A stretch of DNA of 64,000 nt from Roseiarcus sp963753135 (GTDB lineage: Bacteria > Pseudomonadota > Alphaproteobacteria > Rhizobiales > Beijerinckiaceae). Under the pieces are notes generated by a model, which saw only the letters and a program-made list of their open reading frames with translations, was not told the origin of the DNA and did no database searches. The stretch spans positions 1-64,000 of the forward strand of contig CAVWBA010000001.1 in NCBI GenBank assembly GCA_963753135.1. The letters run 5' to 3'. Both the position numbers and the translations under genes were made by a program. Shown here piece after piece: positions 56,505-64,000 of this stretch (position 1 is its first letter; every line of letters begins with the position of its first letter).

Positions 56505-56799
56505 GGAATTGGCCTCGCGGCGGACGGCGAAAAATGCTGCATTGCGATAGGGCGCCGCCGCGCAGGGCGCAAGGAACCTGCGGCGCGCGCTTAACTCGAA
56601 ATAGGGGCGCCCCGCACATTTGGGTTGACGGAAGAAGTCCGGGACGGCAGAGAAGCACCCGGCCCTCCCGGCGACACGGAGGGGAATGCGCGCCTCGGGT
56701 CTTGCGCGGCCCGCCGTCTCCCAGCGACAAGGGACGAAATCGTTCCGTCGCGTCAATAACATGTGAACTGTCTGGTCTCGCTCCGCAGGGCATGACGCC

Positions 56800-58566
56800 A
56801 TGAAACACGCAATGCTTTCGCTGGATTATTTTGCTCTCGCCAAAGAGGCGAAAGCCCTCAACATTTCGGGCGCGGCAAAGGTCGTCCGCGTTGCCCTCCT
56901 GGCGGACTGCGCGACGCAGCATCTGGCTGATATCATGCGCGCCATCGCCGCTCGAAACAACGTACAGGCGGAGGTATACGAGGGGAACTACGACGGCGTC
57001 GACCTCGAGATCCTCGATCCGAATTCCGCTTTATACGCCTTCAACCCGCAATATGTGGTCATCCTCCTGTCGGGCGAAAAGCTGAAGGCGCATCTCTACG
57101 CCGGCGGCGACCGGCGCTCGTTCGCCGACGAGACGATCGGCCGGCTGGAAAATTTGTGGAGCGCATTCCGAGCCCAAAGTCAGGCGACGATCATTCAGAG
57201 CACGTTCGTGCTGCCGAGCGAGCGCGCCTTCGGCAACTATGAGCTGAAGGTCGCCGATTCCGTTGGCTCAATCTTCACTGAGATCAACTATCGGTTGGCC
57301 GTCAAGGCGCGGGAGACGAAGAACGTCCTCTTGAACGACGTCGATTTCCTCGCCGCCTCAGTCGGCCGGACGCTCTGGTTCGACGCCCGGATGTGGAACA
57401 TGGCGAAGACGCCTTGCCGTCTCGAGCACCTTCCGCTTCTCGCCCAATCGCTGCTCGACACGGTGCTCGCGGCCTCGGGCATGTTCGCCAAATGTGTGGT
57501 CCTCGACCTGGACAACACGCTGTGGGGCGGCGTCATCGGTGATGACGGCCTCGAGGGGATCGCGCTCGGAGAGTTCGACGAGGGCGAGGCGTTCGTCGGG
57601 TTCCAGACATTCATTCGCGAGCTGAAGCGGCGCGGAATCATTCTAGCGGTGGTGAGCAAGAACGAGCACGCCAACGCCGTGCTGCCGTTTCGCGAGCATC
57701 CCCACATGGTGCTCAAGGAAGCGGACATCTCGGTTTTCGTCGCCAATTGGGACAACAAGGCCGACAACATCCGGCTGGTCCAGAAGACGTTGAATATCGG
57801 CTTCGATTCGCTCGTCTTTCTCGATGACAACGCCTTCGAGCGCAACATCGTGCGCCAGTTCCTGCCTGACGTCGTCGTGCCGGACTTGCCCGAGGACCCG
57901 TCCTTGTATCTCGAGACTCTCGCCGGTCTGAACCTGTTCGAGACGGCGTCGTTCTCCGAAGCCGACTTGCAGCGGGCGGAGCAATATCGGGAGGAAGCCC
58001 AGCGCGAGCTCACCAAGACGCACTTCACCAATATCAACGATTATCTCATTTCGCTCGGCATGGAGATCCGGCTCGAGCGGTTCAACGCCTTCAACCTGCC
58101 GCGCATCGCCCAACTGATCCAGCGCAGCAACCAGTTCAATCTGATGACGCGCCGTTACGGCGAGGCGGCGTGCGAAGCGATGATGAGCGATCCTTCCGTT
58201 GCGCCGCTCACGGCGAAGCTCGCCGACAAGTTCGGCGATTACGGCCTGATTTCCGTCGTCATCCTTAAAAGCGCCGGGAGCGATCTCGAAATCGACGAAT
58301 ATCTAATGAGCTGCCGGGTTTTGCAGCGCGGCGTCGAAAACTTCACCATGAACAGCATCTTTTCCTACGCCGCGCGGCTCGGCGCAAAACGGGTTACCGG
58401 CCATTATCTTCCCACCAAAAAGAACGACATGGTCAAGGACTTCTTCAAGAGCTTCGGCTTCGAGAAGATCGCGGACAGCGAGGGCGGCGCTTCACAATGG
58501 GCGCTCGCGGTTGAGGCCTACCAGCCGCGCGAAACCTTCATGACGCCAGTCGTCAACGAGCTGTAG
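56800..58566 (+). CDS. FkbH-like HAD-IIIC enzyme (acyl loading onto ACP)
   Basis: A 588-residue three-part protein. Residues about 25-220 resemble an SGNH-like N-terminal domain (V-R-V-A-L-L-A-D-C-A-T-Q). The HAD domain has motif I D-L-D-N-T-L-W-G-G at 236-244, V-S-K-N at 285-288, a Lys in W-D-N-K-A-D-N-I-R and motif IV L-D-D-N-A-F-E-R at 341-348. The C-terminal about 180 residues are GNAT-like. FkbH enzymes dephosphorylate 1,3-bisphosphoglycerate and load glyceroyl onto an acyl carrier protein. The next gene is such a carrier (11-base gap), then an MBOAT acyltransferase, so an acylation role for a surface polymer is inferred. Confidence 0.9.
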   Translation: MKHAMLSLDYFALAKEAKALNISGAAKVVRVALLADCATQHLADIMRAIAARNNVQAEVYEGNYDGVDLEILDPNSALYAFNPQYVVILLSGEKLKAHLYAGGDRRSFADETIGRLENLWSAFRAQSQATIIQSTFVLPSERAFGNYELKVADSVGSIFTEINYRLAVKARETKNVLLNDVDFLAASVGRTLWFDARMWNMAKTPCRLEHLPLLAQSLLDTVLAASGMFAKCVVLDLDNTLWGGVIGDDGLEGIALGEFDEGEAFVGFQTFIRELKRRGIILAVVSKNEHANAVLPFREHPHMVLKEADISVFVANWDNKADNIRLVQKTLNIGFDSLVFLDDNAFERNIVRQFLPDVVVPDLPEDPSLYLETLAGLNLFETASFSEADLQRAEQYREEAQRELTKTHFTNINDYLISLGMEIRLERFNAFNLPRIAQLIQRSNQFNLMTRRYGEAACEAMMSDPSVAPLTAKLADKFGDYGLISVVILKSAGSDLEIDEYLMSCRVLQRGVENFTMNSIFSYAARLGAKRVTGHYLPTKKNDMVKDFFKSFGFEKIADSEGGASQWALAVEAYQPRETFMTPVVNEL

Positions 58567-58577
58567 GGGGATTGTGA

Positions 58578-58820
58578 ATGGAAACGAATGACATCGTGTC
58601 GCGCTTGACGCCCATATTTCGTGACGTCTTCAACGACGACGCCCTGGTGGTCAAAGAGAGCATGACCGCGGCCGACGTCCCGTCTTGGGACTCGCTTTCC
58701 AACATCAACATGATCATTGCGGTGGAGAAAGCGTTCAGCGTCAAGTTCAGCATCAAGGATGTCCGCAATCTCAAAAACGTCGGCGAGCTGCTCGATCTGA
58801 TCAAGAGGAAGGCGGCCTAG
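58578..58820 (+). CDS. acyl carrier protein
   Basis: An 80-residue carrier with the phosphopantetheine attachment motif W-D-S-L-S-N-I-N-M, Ser39 being the site. Helices 2 and 3 follow with A-V-E-K-A-F-S-V-K-F and L-K-N-V-G-E-L-L-D-L-I. It is distinct from a fatty acid AcpP and is wedged between the FkbH-like and MBOAT genes without spacers, so it probably carries the acyl group used by this locus. AcpS (26584) or another transferase would activate it. Confidence 0.93.
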   Translation: METNDIVSRLTPIFRDVFNDDALVVKESMTAADVPSWDSLSNINMIIAVEKAFSVKFSIKDVRNLKNVGELLDLIKRKAA

Positions 58821-60242
58821 GTGAGTTTCACCTCGCCCCTGATCTACGTCGCCCTTGTTCCCGCGGTGACGGTTTTCTATCTGCTCCCGGGCCGCTGGCG
58901 GGCGATTTATCTCCTGGCGCTCTCTTACGCTTTTTACGCTCTTTCAAGCCGAATTTATCTCCTGTTGCTCATCGTCGCTTCGGCCGCAGTCTATGCGCTG
59001 GGCCTCGCCATTGCGAAAAGTTCGAGCGAACGCGCGAAGCAGGCCTATATGGCGGTCGGCGTCGCCGCGGTGGTCGCCGTCATCGTGGCGTTCAAGGCGG
59101 CGGGCGCGTGGCGTGGTCTGCTGTTGCCGCTCGGGGTCTCGTATTATTCGTTCAAGCTGATCTCCTACCTCATCGAAGTTTATTGGGACGACGAAGCGGT
59201 CGAGCGCGACCCCATCGTGTTCTTCCTCTTTCCAGCCTTCTTTCCGCAGATCGTCAGCGGTCCGATTCAGCGGCCGGAGCCGTTCTTCACCCAGATGCGC
59301 GACATCATGGCGAGACGGATCGACGCCGACCAGGTTGAAACCGGAATTCGGTTCATACTTGGCGGACTGATGCTGAAGATGCTGGTCGGCGACCGCCTCG
59401 CAGGCTTCATCGACATCATCGACAGATCGCACGCGGACTATTCCTACTGGGTCATGTTGACGACGGTCGCCTGCTACACGCTGCAGCTCTATGCGGACTT
59501 CGCTGGCTACACCAACATCGCGCTTGGCATTGGCAAGCTGTTCGGCGTCGAGGGTCCGCCCAACTTCAATGCGCCGTTCGCGGCGGTCAACATTCAGGAA
59601 ATGTGGCGCCGCTGGCATATGAGTTTGACCCTGTGGCTGACCGACTACCTGTTCACGCCCCTATCGATGTCGCTTAGGGATTATGGCCAGGCCGGATTGA
59701 TCGGCGCCATCTGCCTCAACATGATCATCATCGGCCTTTGGCATGGCTTCACGCTGAACTATCTCATCTTCGGCATTCTTCACGCTATCTTTCTCAGCGT
59801 GACTGTGTTGATCCTTGGCGAGCGCGTCCGGCGCAAGCGCGCCGCTCGGAAGGCCCAAGCAAAGCAAAGCCCTAGCTGGGGGCCGCCCGCCCTTCTTCTC
59901 AGCGTTCTCGGAGCCGCGCTGACCTTTGCGCTGATGAGCTTTTCGCAGATCTTTTTCCATTCCGAGACGTTTGGCGAGGCCGTTTCCATACTCGCGCAGG
60001 TCGTCGGAGTTGCGCCGAGCGGGCCGACAGGATGGTCAGACATGCCGGCCTATCTCAGTGTTCCCGCCTGGATCTGCATGGCCATCGCGCTTTATGTCGG
60101 CGCGGGGACGCCCGGCGTCCGGGCGCTTAGTCGACCGGTTGGAAAGATTGCTCCGCAATGGCTACAGTACGGCGTTTGCTTGTCCCTGCTCATGCTCCTG
60201 TCGACCACGGGGAGCGGGCGTTTCATATACGGTCAATTCTGA
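58821..60242 (+). CDS. MBOAT-family O-acyltransferase (AlgI/DltB-like)
   Basis: A 473-residue multi-pass membrane protein. Its GTG start follows the acyl carrier stop directly. Conserved MBOAT segments are S-Y-Y-S-F-K-L-I-S-Y-L-I-E-V, S-G-P-I-Q-R-P-E, N-I-Q-E-M-W-R-R-W-H-M-S-L-T and the catalytic His308 in I-G-L-W-H-G-F. DltB- and AlgI-type enzymes accept an acyl group at the membrane and pass it outward for O-acylation of teichoic acid or alginate; here the donor is likely the locus carrier protein. A terminator-like hairpin follows. Confidence 0.93.
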   Translation: MSFTSPLIYVALVPAVTVFYLLPGRWRAIYLLALSYAFYALSSRIYLLLLIVASAAVYALGLAIAKSSSERAKQAYMAVGVAAVVAVIVAFKAAGAWRGLLLPLGVSYYSFKLISYLIEVYWDDEAVERDPIVFFLFPAFFPQIVSGPIQRPEPFFTQMRDIMARRIDADQVETGIRFILGGLMLKMLVGDRLAGFIDIIDRSHADYSYWVMLTTVACYTLQLYADFAGYTNIALGIGKLFGVEGPPNFNAPFAAVNIQEMWRRWHMSLTLWLTDYLFTPLSMSLRDYGQAGLIGAICLNMIIIGLWHGFTLNYLIFGILHAIFLSVTVLILGERVRRKRAARKAQAKQSPSWGPPALLLSVLGAALTFALMSFSQIFFHSETFGEAVSILAQVVGVAPSGPTGWSDMPAYLSVPAWICMAIALYVGAGTPGVRALSRPVGKIAPQWLQYGVCLSLLMLLSTTGSGRFIYGQF

Positions 60243-60256
60243 CGCCAACCGTCTTA

Positions 60257-60284
60257 AGCCCTCGTTTTGAGGGCTAGGCTTTTT
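60257..60284 (+). terminator. terminator-like hairpin after MBOAT gene
   Basis: Perfect 7-bp arms AGCCCTC (60257-60263) and GAGGGCT (60269-60275) with loop GTTTT are followed, after AGGC, by five T residues (60280-60284). It lies 15 bases after the MBOAT stop. The gap between stem and T-run weakens it, so partial termination before the SGNH-like gene is likely. Confidence 0.6.
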
Positions 60285-60389
60285 CAGACTGCGCCCGTCA
60301 AGCGGCCAAAAGAGGACAGGATGTCAACCGGCAACCGGAAAGACGACAGCGCCGTCGGTCTCTTCCATTGGCAGCGAGACCGCTGAAGC

Positions 60390-61472
60390 ATGACCGCGCA
60401 GGCGAACTCGACGGCGACGCGAGCGGAATCGGACCCTCTAGTCCTCAATAGCGCGGCAAGCGCTCCGAAGCGAAGAGCGACCGTGGGTAAGCTTGTTTTC
60501 ACGATCCTAGCGGCGCTTGGCGTGACGGTGGCGATCATCGGCGCAGTCTGCCTTCTGCCCGAGAACACCTACCAGCTTTGGAAGAGCATAGACAGTGACT
60601 ATGGTCGGATGCGCTGGATTTACGAGCGAATCCACTACGATCCGCGGCCAATTGATGTCGTGATCCTCGGCTCTTCCCGCTCGCAGATCGGCTTCAGCGC
60701 CGGCTTAATTGAGCGGCAGCTTGCCGAGCACGGCAAACACGCAAATGTCGTCAACTTTGGCATATTTAATCTCGGCCGCAACCTACAATGGCTTATCCTG
60801 CGCGAGATCTACAAGGTGAAATCTCCGAAGGTGATCGTGCTCGAGGTCGACGATCCGGCCTACCCATTCGGCCATGAACTCTTCAAGGACGTCGCCCCCG
60901 CGGACGCCCTCGTCTCCGCTCCTAAACGGGCCTATCACCAATACTTTGACGACCTCAGCTATCTGCCCGCCCGCAAGCTAAGGCTCTTCGGCGCCAACCT
61001 CTTCCCGGAACTGTTCGGCCTGCCAAAACAATTCGACCAAAGGACGTATGAGCAGAACCGCACCGATTTTACATCGAATTTCCCCGGTGAAACGGGGGGG
61101 ATTGTGAATATGGAAGCCGCCGTACCTCGCAAGATCCTCCTTGAGCAGACCTCACAACAGACCTCCCGCAACGAGTGGGTTGCTAGCCAATATGCGCGGC
61201 TCAACGGCGGCTCAGACCGAGTTTATATCGGCAAAATCGCGGATGAGGCGAAAGCGCGTGGCGTGCAGTTAGTTTTTGCATATATGCCGACGTTCAACGT
61301 TCCCGAGCAGGCTAGCGAGCTCGCCTTTGTGAAAGAATACGGTGCTGTCGTAAACAATGGCGACCTCGCGACTCGGGACGAATTGTTCGAAAATTGGTCC
61401 CATTTGAACCACGCGGGCGCGATGATCGCGACCGCCAGGCTCGCCGATGCGATCAACCGTCTCCCTCTCTAG
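60390..61472 (+). CDS. membrane-anchored SGNH-like protein of acylation locus
   Basis: A 360-residue protein with one N-terminal transmembrane helix (about 33-56: L-V-F-T-I-L-A-A-L-G-V-T-V-A-I-I-G-A-V) and an outward domain. The catalytic-type motifs are V-I-L-G-S-S-R-S-Q-I-G-F near residue 92 and W-S-H-L-N-H-A-G-A at the end, as in AlgX/DltD-like SGNH proteins that work with MBOAT acyltransferases on the outer face of the membrane. It follows the MBOAT gene and probably receives or transfers its acyl group. Function inferred from context. Confidence 0.75.
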   Translation: MTAQANSTATRAESDPLVLNSAASAPKRRATVGKLVFTILAALGVTVAIIGAVCLLPENTYQLWKSIDSDYGRMRWIYERIHYDPRPIDVVILGSSRSQIGFSAGLIERQLAEHGKHANVVNFGIFNLGRNLQWLILREIYKVKSPKVIVLEVDDPAYPFGHELFKDVAPADALVSAPKRAYHQYFDDLSYLPARKLRLFGANLFPELFGLPKQFDQRTYEQNRTDFTSNFPGETGGIVNMEAAVPRKILLEQTSQQTSRNEWVASQYARLNGGSDRVYIGKIADEAKARGVQLVFAYMPTFNVPEQASELAFVKEYGAVVNNGDLATRDELFENWSHLNHAGAMIATARLADAINRLPL

Positions 61473-61741
61473 CGCGGCCGGACTTCGGCGGCGCGCGCAA
61501 GGGCCGGCCGGGGCTTGCCGGGACCTGAGCAGAAGCCTATGAGCTTGATGAGCGGACGCCTCGGACGGCAAACGGGCGGTCGATCCCATCTCGGGCGCAC
61601 AGAGGGTATGCTGCCCCGAGATCGAGGCGAAAGATTCACACTCAATAACAAACGCCATTTTTGACGCGGGTCTGGCGAAGGCAAGCGGGTCGGCGGCCTT
61701 AACCACTGGGACGATTCACTTGCGGAGCAAAGGTCGATCGC

Positions 61742-62845
61742 ATGTTGGACGAAAGGGCTCCGCGGAAGGACAACAACTTCGGCGCGCTCCGTCTTTTATT
61801 CGCATCGGTGGTTATCCTCACCCACTCAGCGGAAATACTTGACGGCGACCGGAGCCGCGAGCTCCTAACCAACATTTTCGGCACTCTTAGTTTCGGCATA
61901 CTAGGGGTCGACGGATTTTTCATCATCAGCGGCTATCTCATCACCAAGAGCTTTCTCTCCTCGCCGAGCCTGTTCGACTATCTTAAGCGGCGCGTTCTGC
62001 GCATATACCCGGCCTTCATCGTCTGTTTCTGGCTCTGCCTGCTTGTCTTGGCCCCGTTTGTAGGAGCGGGATTGTCAGTGTTCCATCCAGCTGCGCTTGC
62101 TCGCAGCGCTGTGCGGACTGTGCTTCTCTTCCATCCGAACGCCAAAGGGGTCTTTCCGGGCATGCCTTTGCCGGGGCTCAATGGTTCAATGTGGTCGATC
62201 CCCTACGAGTTCCAGTGCTACATCCTTGTCATCTTTCTCAGCGCCGCCGGCATTCTGAGGGGCCCGCTGCGCTATATTTTGCTTATCGCGGTCCTGGGCG
62301 GCCTGGCTGCGGCCGGGCTCGTCGACTACCGATCGTCGCATAATATCTTCGGGGTGACCTTTAGCGGCTCTCGCTATGACTACCTGGCGACGCTTCCCAT
62401 GTTCGGCGCGGGAGCCTTGTACGCCCTCTTCCAGCGGCACATCGTTTACAATCATGCCCTGGCGCTTGCTGCGGCGGCGTTGTTGATAGTCGGCCTATTC
62501 TTTCAGGCTTTGGTCCCTCTGGCGGTCGCGGTTTTGGGAGGTTACCTTATCTTCTGGTTCGCCTTCGACTGCCCGGTGCTGCCAATCAGCCGCTTTACGA
62601 ACAAGACCGACTTGTCTTACGGGATCTACCTTTATGCTTGGCCGATCCAATCAACGATTGCCTTCTTCACCCACCGCGCAATCAACCCCTGGGCGCTCTC
62701 GGTCATCACTTTGGCGCTCGCCGCGGCGGCGGCTTCGGTGAGCTGGACCTTCATCGAGAAGCCGGCTCTGGCGCTCGCCCATCGCAAAACTTCGTCCTTG
62801 GAGCCGCGAATGAGCGCGGATCGGCCGCGCGAGGGCGTAACCTGA
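61742..62845 (+). CDS. acyltransferase 3 (OafA-type) membrane protein
   Basis: A 367-residue inner-membrane acyltransferase with about ten hydrophobic helices. The family opening N-N-F-G-A-L-R-L-L-F-A-S-V-V-I-L-T-H-S contains the conserved Arg and catalytic His, and F-F-I-I-S-G-Y-L-I and L-K-R-R-V-L-R-I-Y-P follow. Members O-acetylate or O-succinylate surface sugars or lipids. It lies 270 bases after the SGNH-like gene, with its own probable promoter, and may modify the same polymer as the MBOAT system. Confidence 0.93.
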   Translation: MLDERAPRKDNNFGALRLLFASVVILTHSAEILDGDRSRELLTNIFGTLSFGILGVDGFFIISGYLITKSFLSSPSLFDYLKRRVLRIYPAFIVCFWLCLLVLAPFVGAGLSVFHPAALARSAVRTVLLFHPNAKGVFPGMPLPGLNGSMWSIPYEFQCYILVIFLSAAGILRGPLRYILLIAVLGGLAAAGLVDYRSSHNIFGVTFSGSRYDYLATLPMFGAGALYALFQRHIVYNHALALAAAALLIVGLFFQALVPLAVAVLGGYLIFWFAFDCPVLPISRFTNKTDLSYGIYLYAWPIQSTIAFFTHRAINPWALSVITLALAAAAASVSWTFIEKPALALAHRKTSSLEPRMSADRPREGVT

Positions 62846-62896
62846 GCGCCACTGTCGTGGCCTCTAATATCCCAGCCAACAACAGAGAGAGTGACA

Positions 62897-63208
62897 ATGA
62901 TCCGCGTCGTCGCCATCATCACCGCCAATCCGGGCCGCCGTGAGGAGCTTCTGGCCGCCTTTCGCGCCAACGTTCCCAATGTGCATGCCGAAAAGGGGTG
63001 CATCGAATATGCCGGCCACATCGACGCCGCGACCGTCGGCCCGTTTCAGACCGAATACGGGCCGGACTCTCTTGTCGTTCTCGAATCCTGGGAGAGCCCC
63101 GAGGCGCTGAGGGCTCATGTCGCGGCGCCCCACATGAAGACCTACTCGGAAAAGACCAAGGATCTGGTGGCGAAGCGGACGATCCACATCCTGTCCGCGA
63201 TCGACTAG
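62897..63208 (+). CDS. antibiotic biosynthesis monooxygenase (ABM) domain protein
   Basis: A 103-residue small ferredoxin-like domain. It begins M-I-R-V-V-A-I-I-T-A-N-P-G-R-R-E-E-L-L and continues with E-K-G-C-I-E-Y-A-G-H-I-D and V-V-L-E-S-W-E-S-P-E-A-L-R-A-H, the normal ABM pattern. I take the ATG at 62897; an upstream in-frame GTG at 62891 adds two residues. Members include quinol monooxygenases such as YgiN; substrate unknown. Confidence 0.88.
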   Translation: MIRVVAIITANPGRREELLAAFRANVPNVHAEKGCIEYAGHIDAATVGPFQTEYGPDSLVVLESWESPEALRAHVAAPHMKTYSEKTKDLVAKRTIHILSAID

Positions 63209-63340
63209 ATCCGCCTGGCCTGAGTGGGACCGCCCATCCGGCCCCCCTCGCCGCTGGCTCCCACTTGCGACGGCGCTCCGAATCAAATGCTGACGCGTCG
63301 TTGGCGTTGGGGCCCGTGTGGCGCGATCCGTCGCGCGGCG

Positions 63341-63422
63341 CCTGAACACGGAGATTTGGGTTGCGATCGCGTCGGAATATTGTTGTCTTGTCAGAATAAA
63401 CAAACGGACGTCCGTGTTCAGG
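63341..63422. promoter_or_regulatory. inverted repeat and palindrome upstream of cytochrome c' gene
   Basis: CCTGAACACGGA (63341-63352) and TCCGTGTTCAGG (63411-63422) are perfect 12-base inverted repeats, 58 bases apart. The right arm overlaps a 12-base palindrome ACGGACGTCCGT (63404-63415). The pair frames the expected promoter region of the cytochrome c' gene, whose ATG is at 63449. The repeats are certain; operator function is inferred. Confidence 0.5.
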
Positions 63423-63448
63423 ACTGGGTTCTTGTCGGGGAGAAACTC

Positions 63449-63886
63449 ATGAAACGCTTTGTGGCTGTGGTGTTAGCTCTGGCTTGCGGGGTCACCGCCG
63501 TGTTGGCCGACACCGATCCGATCGCCGAGAGGCGCGCGCTCATGAAACACGACGGCCAAGCCGCGAAGAAACTGTTCGACATGTCGAAAGGCAAGATCCC
63601 GTTCGATCTGGCGACGGTGAAGGAATCCCTGCAGACGCTCAACGAAGGGGCGACGAAATCGGCGGCTTTGTTTCCGGACAACAGCAAGACCGGCGGCGGC
63701 ACAGCGGCGCTGCCGGCGATCTGGCAAAACAAGGCGGACTTCGATGCCCGCTTCGCCCAATTCGCCAAGGACGTCCAGGCCGCCCAGGCTGGGATTACGG
63801 ACGAGGCGACATTCAAGCAGTTCGCCCCGGCGGTGTTCAAGAATTGCGGCGGGTGCCACGAACTCTACAAGGCTAAAAGCGGCTGA
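63449..63886 (+). CDS. cytochrome c' (class II c-type cytochrome)
   Basis: A 145-residue periplasmic haem protein. A signal peptide (M-K-R-F-V-A-V-V-L-A-L-A-C-G-V-T-A-V-L-A) is followed by a four-helix bundle and the C-terminal haem site C-G-G-C-H (133-137), the class II arrangement. The R-x-x-L-M-K motif near the start of the mature protein supplies the haem-contact Met/Leu region. Cytochromes c' bind NO or CO and often protect against nitric oxide. GGGGAGAAA precedes the ATG. A further secreted or membrane protein gene begins just downstream. Confidence 0.93.
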   Translation: MKRFVAVVLALACGVTAVLADTDPIAERRALMKHDGQAAKKLFDMSKGKIPFDLATVKESLQTLNEGATKSAALFPDNSKTGGGTAALPAIWQNKADFDARFAQFAKDVQAAQAGITDEATFKQFAPAVFKNCGGCHELYKAKSG

Positions 63887-63932
63887 GACGTGAATTCGCC
63901 CGCGCGCGGATATCCAAATTTCGACCGCGCGG

Positions 63933-64000
63933 ATGAAGTGGATCGTCGTCATCCTCGCGGTCGTCGTCGCGGCCGGGGCGGCGCTGGCCTGGACGCTGAC
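63933..64000 (+). CDS. start of a membrane or exported protein, cut by window end
   Basis: The ATG at 63933 opens M-K-W-I-V-V-I-L-A-V-V-V-A-A-G-A-A-L-A-W-T-L, a hydrophobic N-terminal signal or anchor sequence. Only the first 22 codons are in the window. Following a cytochrome c' gene with a 46-base gap, a second cytochrome c or cytochrome b561-type partner is likely, but this cannot be shown here. Confidence 0.55.
   Translation, partial: MKWIVVILAVVVAAGAALAWTL

Overview
The window looks like a high-GC chromosome segment from an alphaproteobacterium of the order Hyphomicrobiales (Rhizobiales). The best pointers are the cell-cycle kinase CckA, a DUF3126 protein, the single-cysteine alphaproteobacterial type of DksA, the pyrE-pdxJ-acpS block, the YcjX/YcjF pair, and perfect GGAAC-N16-CGTT sites of the EcfG general-stress type. 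A Beijerinckiaceae/Methylocystaceae-like host is possible, but nothing here fixes the genus.

Layout. 0-8.4 kb: an AraC-type regulator diverges from a ribose-type ABC importer operon (permease, binding protein, a permease fused to a six-bladed propeller lactonase, a second propeller protein, double ATPase). 8.4-11.4 kb: decayed genes (response regulator, CheR/histidine kinase, Old Yellow Enzyme, GreA-like) and a DUF3072 gene behind a stress promoter. 11.5-19.5 kb: a second sugar ABC importer with an SDR, an SMP-30 lactonase, a SAF-domain homoserine-dehydrogenase-like enzyme and a GntR regulator. 19.5-24.6 kb: an LLM flavin oxidoreductase, a PEP-CTERM protein, and a divergent DUF1537 kinase/PdxA2 pair that fits four-carbon sugar-acid catabolism, followed by tRNA-Thr. 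24.7-27 kb: cupin, pyrE, pdxJ, acpS. 27-32 kb: a heavily frameshifted autotransporter and a solitary cytosine-5 DNA methyltransferase. 32-43.7 kb: gamma-carbonic anhydrase, DUF3126, cysE, small envelope proteins, a cyclase, membrane exporters, 8-oxoguanine deaminase, a phosphatase, a vWA protein, UspA and DksA. 43.8-44.8 kb: a complete IS630-type element. 44.9-56.5 kb: a FliO-like protein, CckA, MoxR, an FAD monooxygenase, SixA, YcjX/YcjF and beta-carbonic anhydrase. 56.8-62.8 kb: an acylation locus (FkbH-like HAD enzyme, acyl carrier protein, MBOAT, SGNH-like protein, acyltransferase 3). 62.9-64 kb: a monooxygenase-domain protein and cytochrome c'.

Two themes stand out. First, transport and lactone/sugar-acid breakdown are closely linked: both importers carry SMP-30-type propellers, one physically fused to a permease, and a DUF1537 kinase plus PdxA2 could take a four-carbon acid to dihydroxyacetone phosphate. 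Second, the FkbH-ACP-MBOAT trio suggests a glyceroyl-like group loaded on a carrier protein and transferred to a surface polymer.

A caution applies to the whole annotation. About twenty genes carry single-base frameshifts, most of them +1, while the protein signature continues cleanly in the next frame. Either the assembly has many indel errors or gene decay is extensive; I give spans for the reconstructed genes and mark the shift points.
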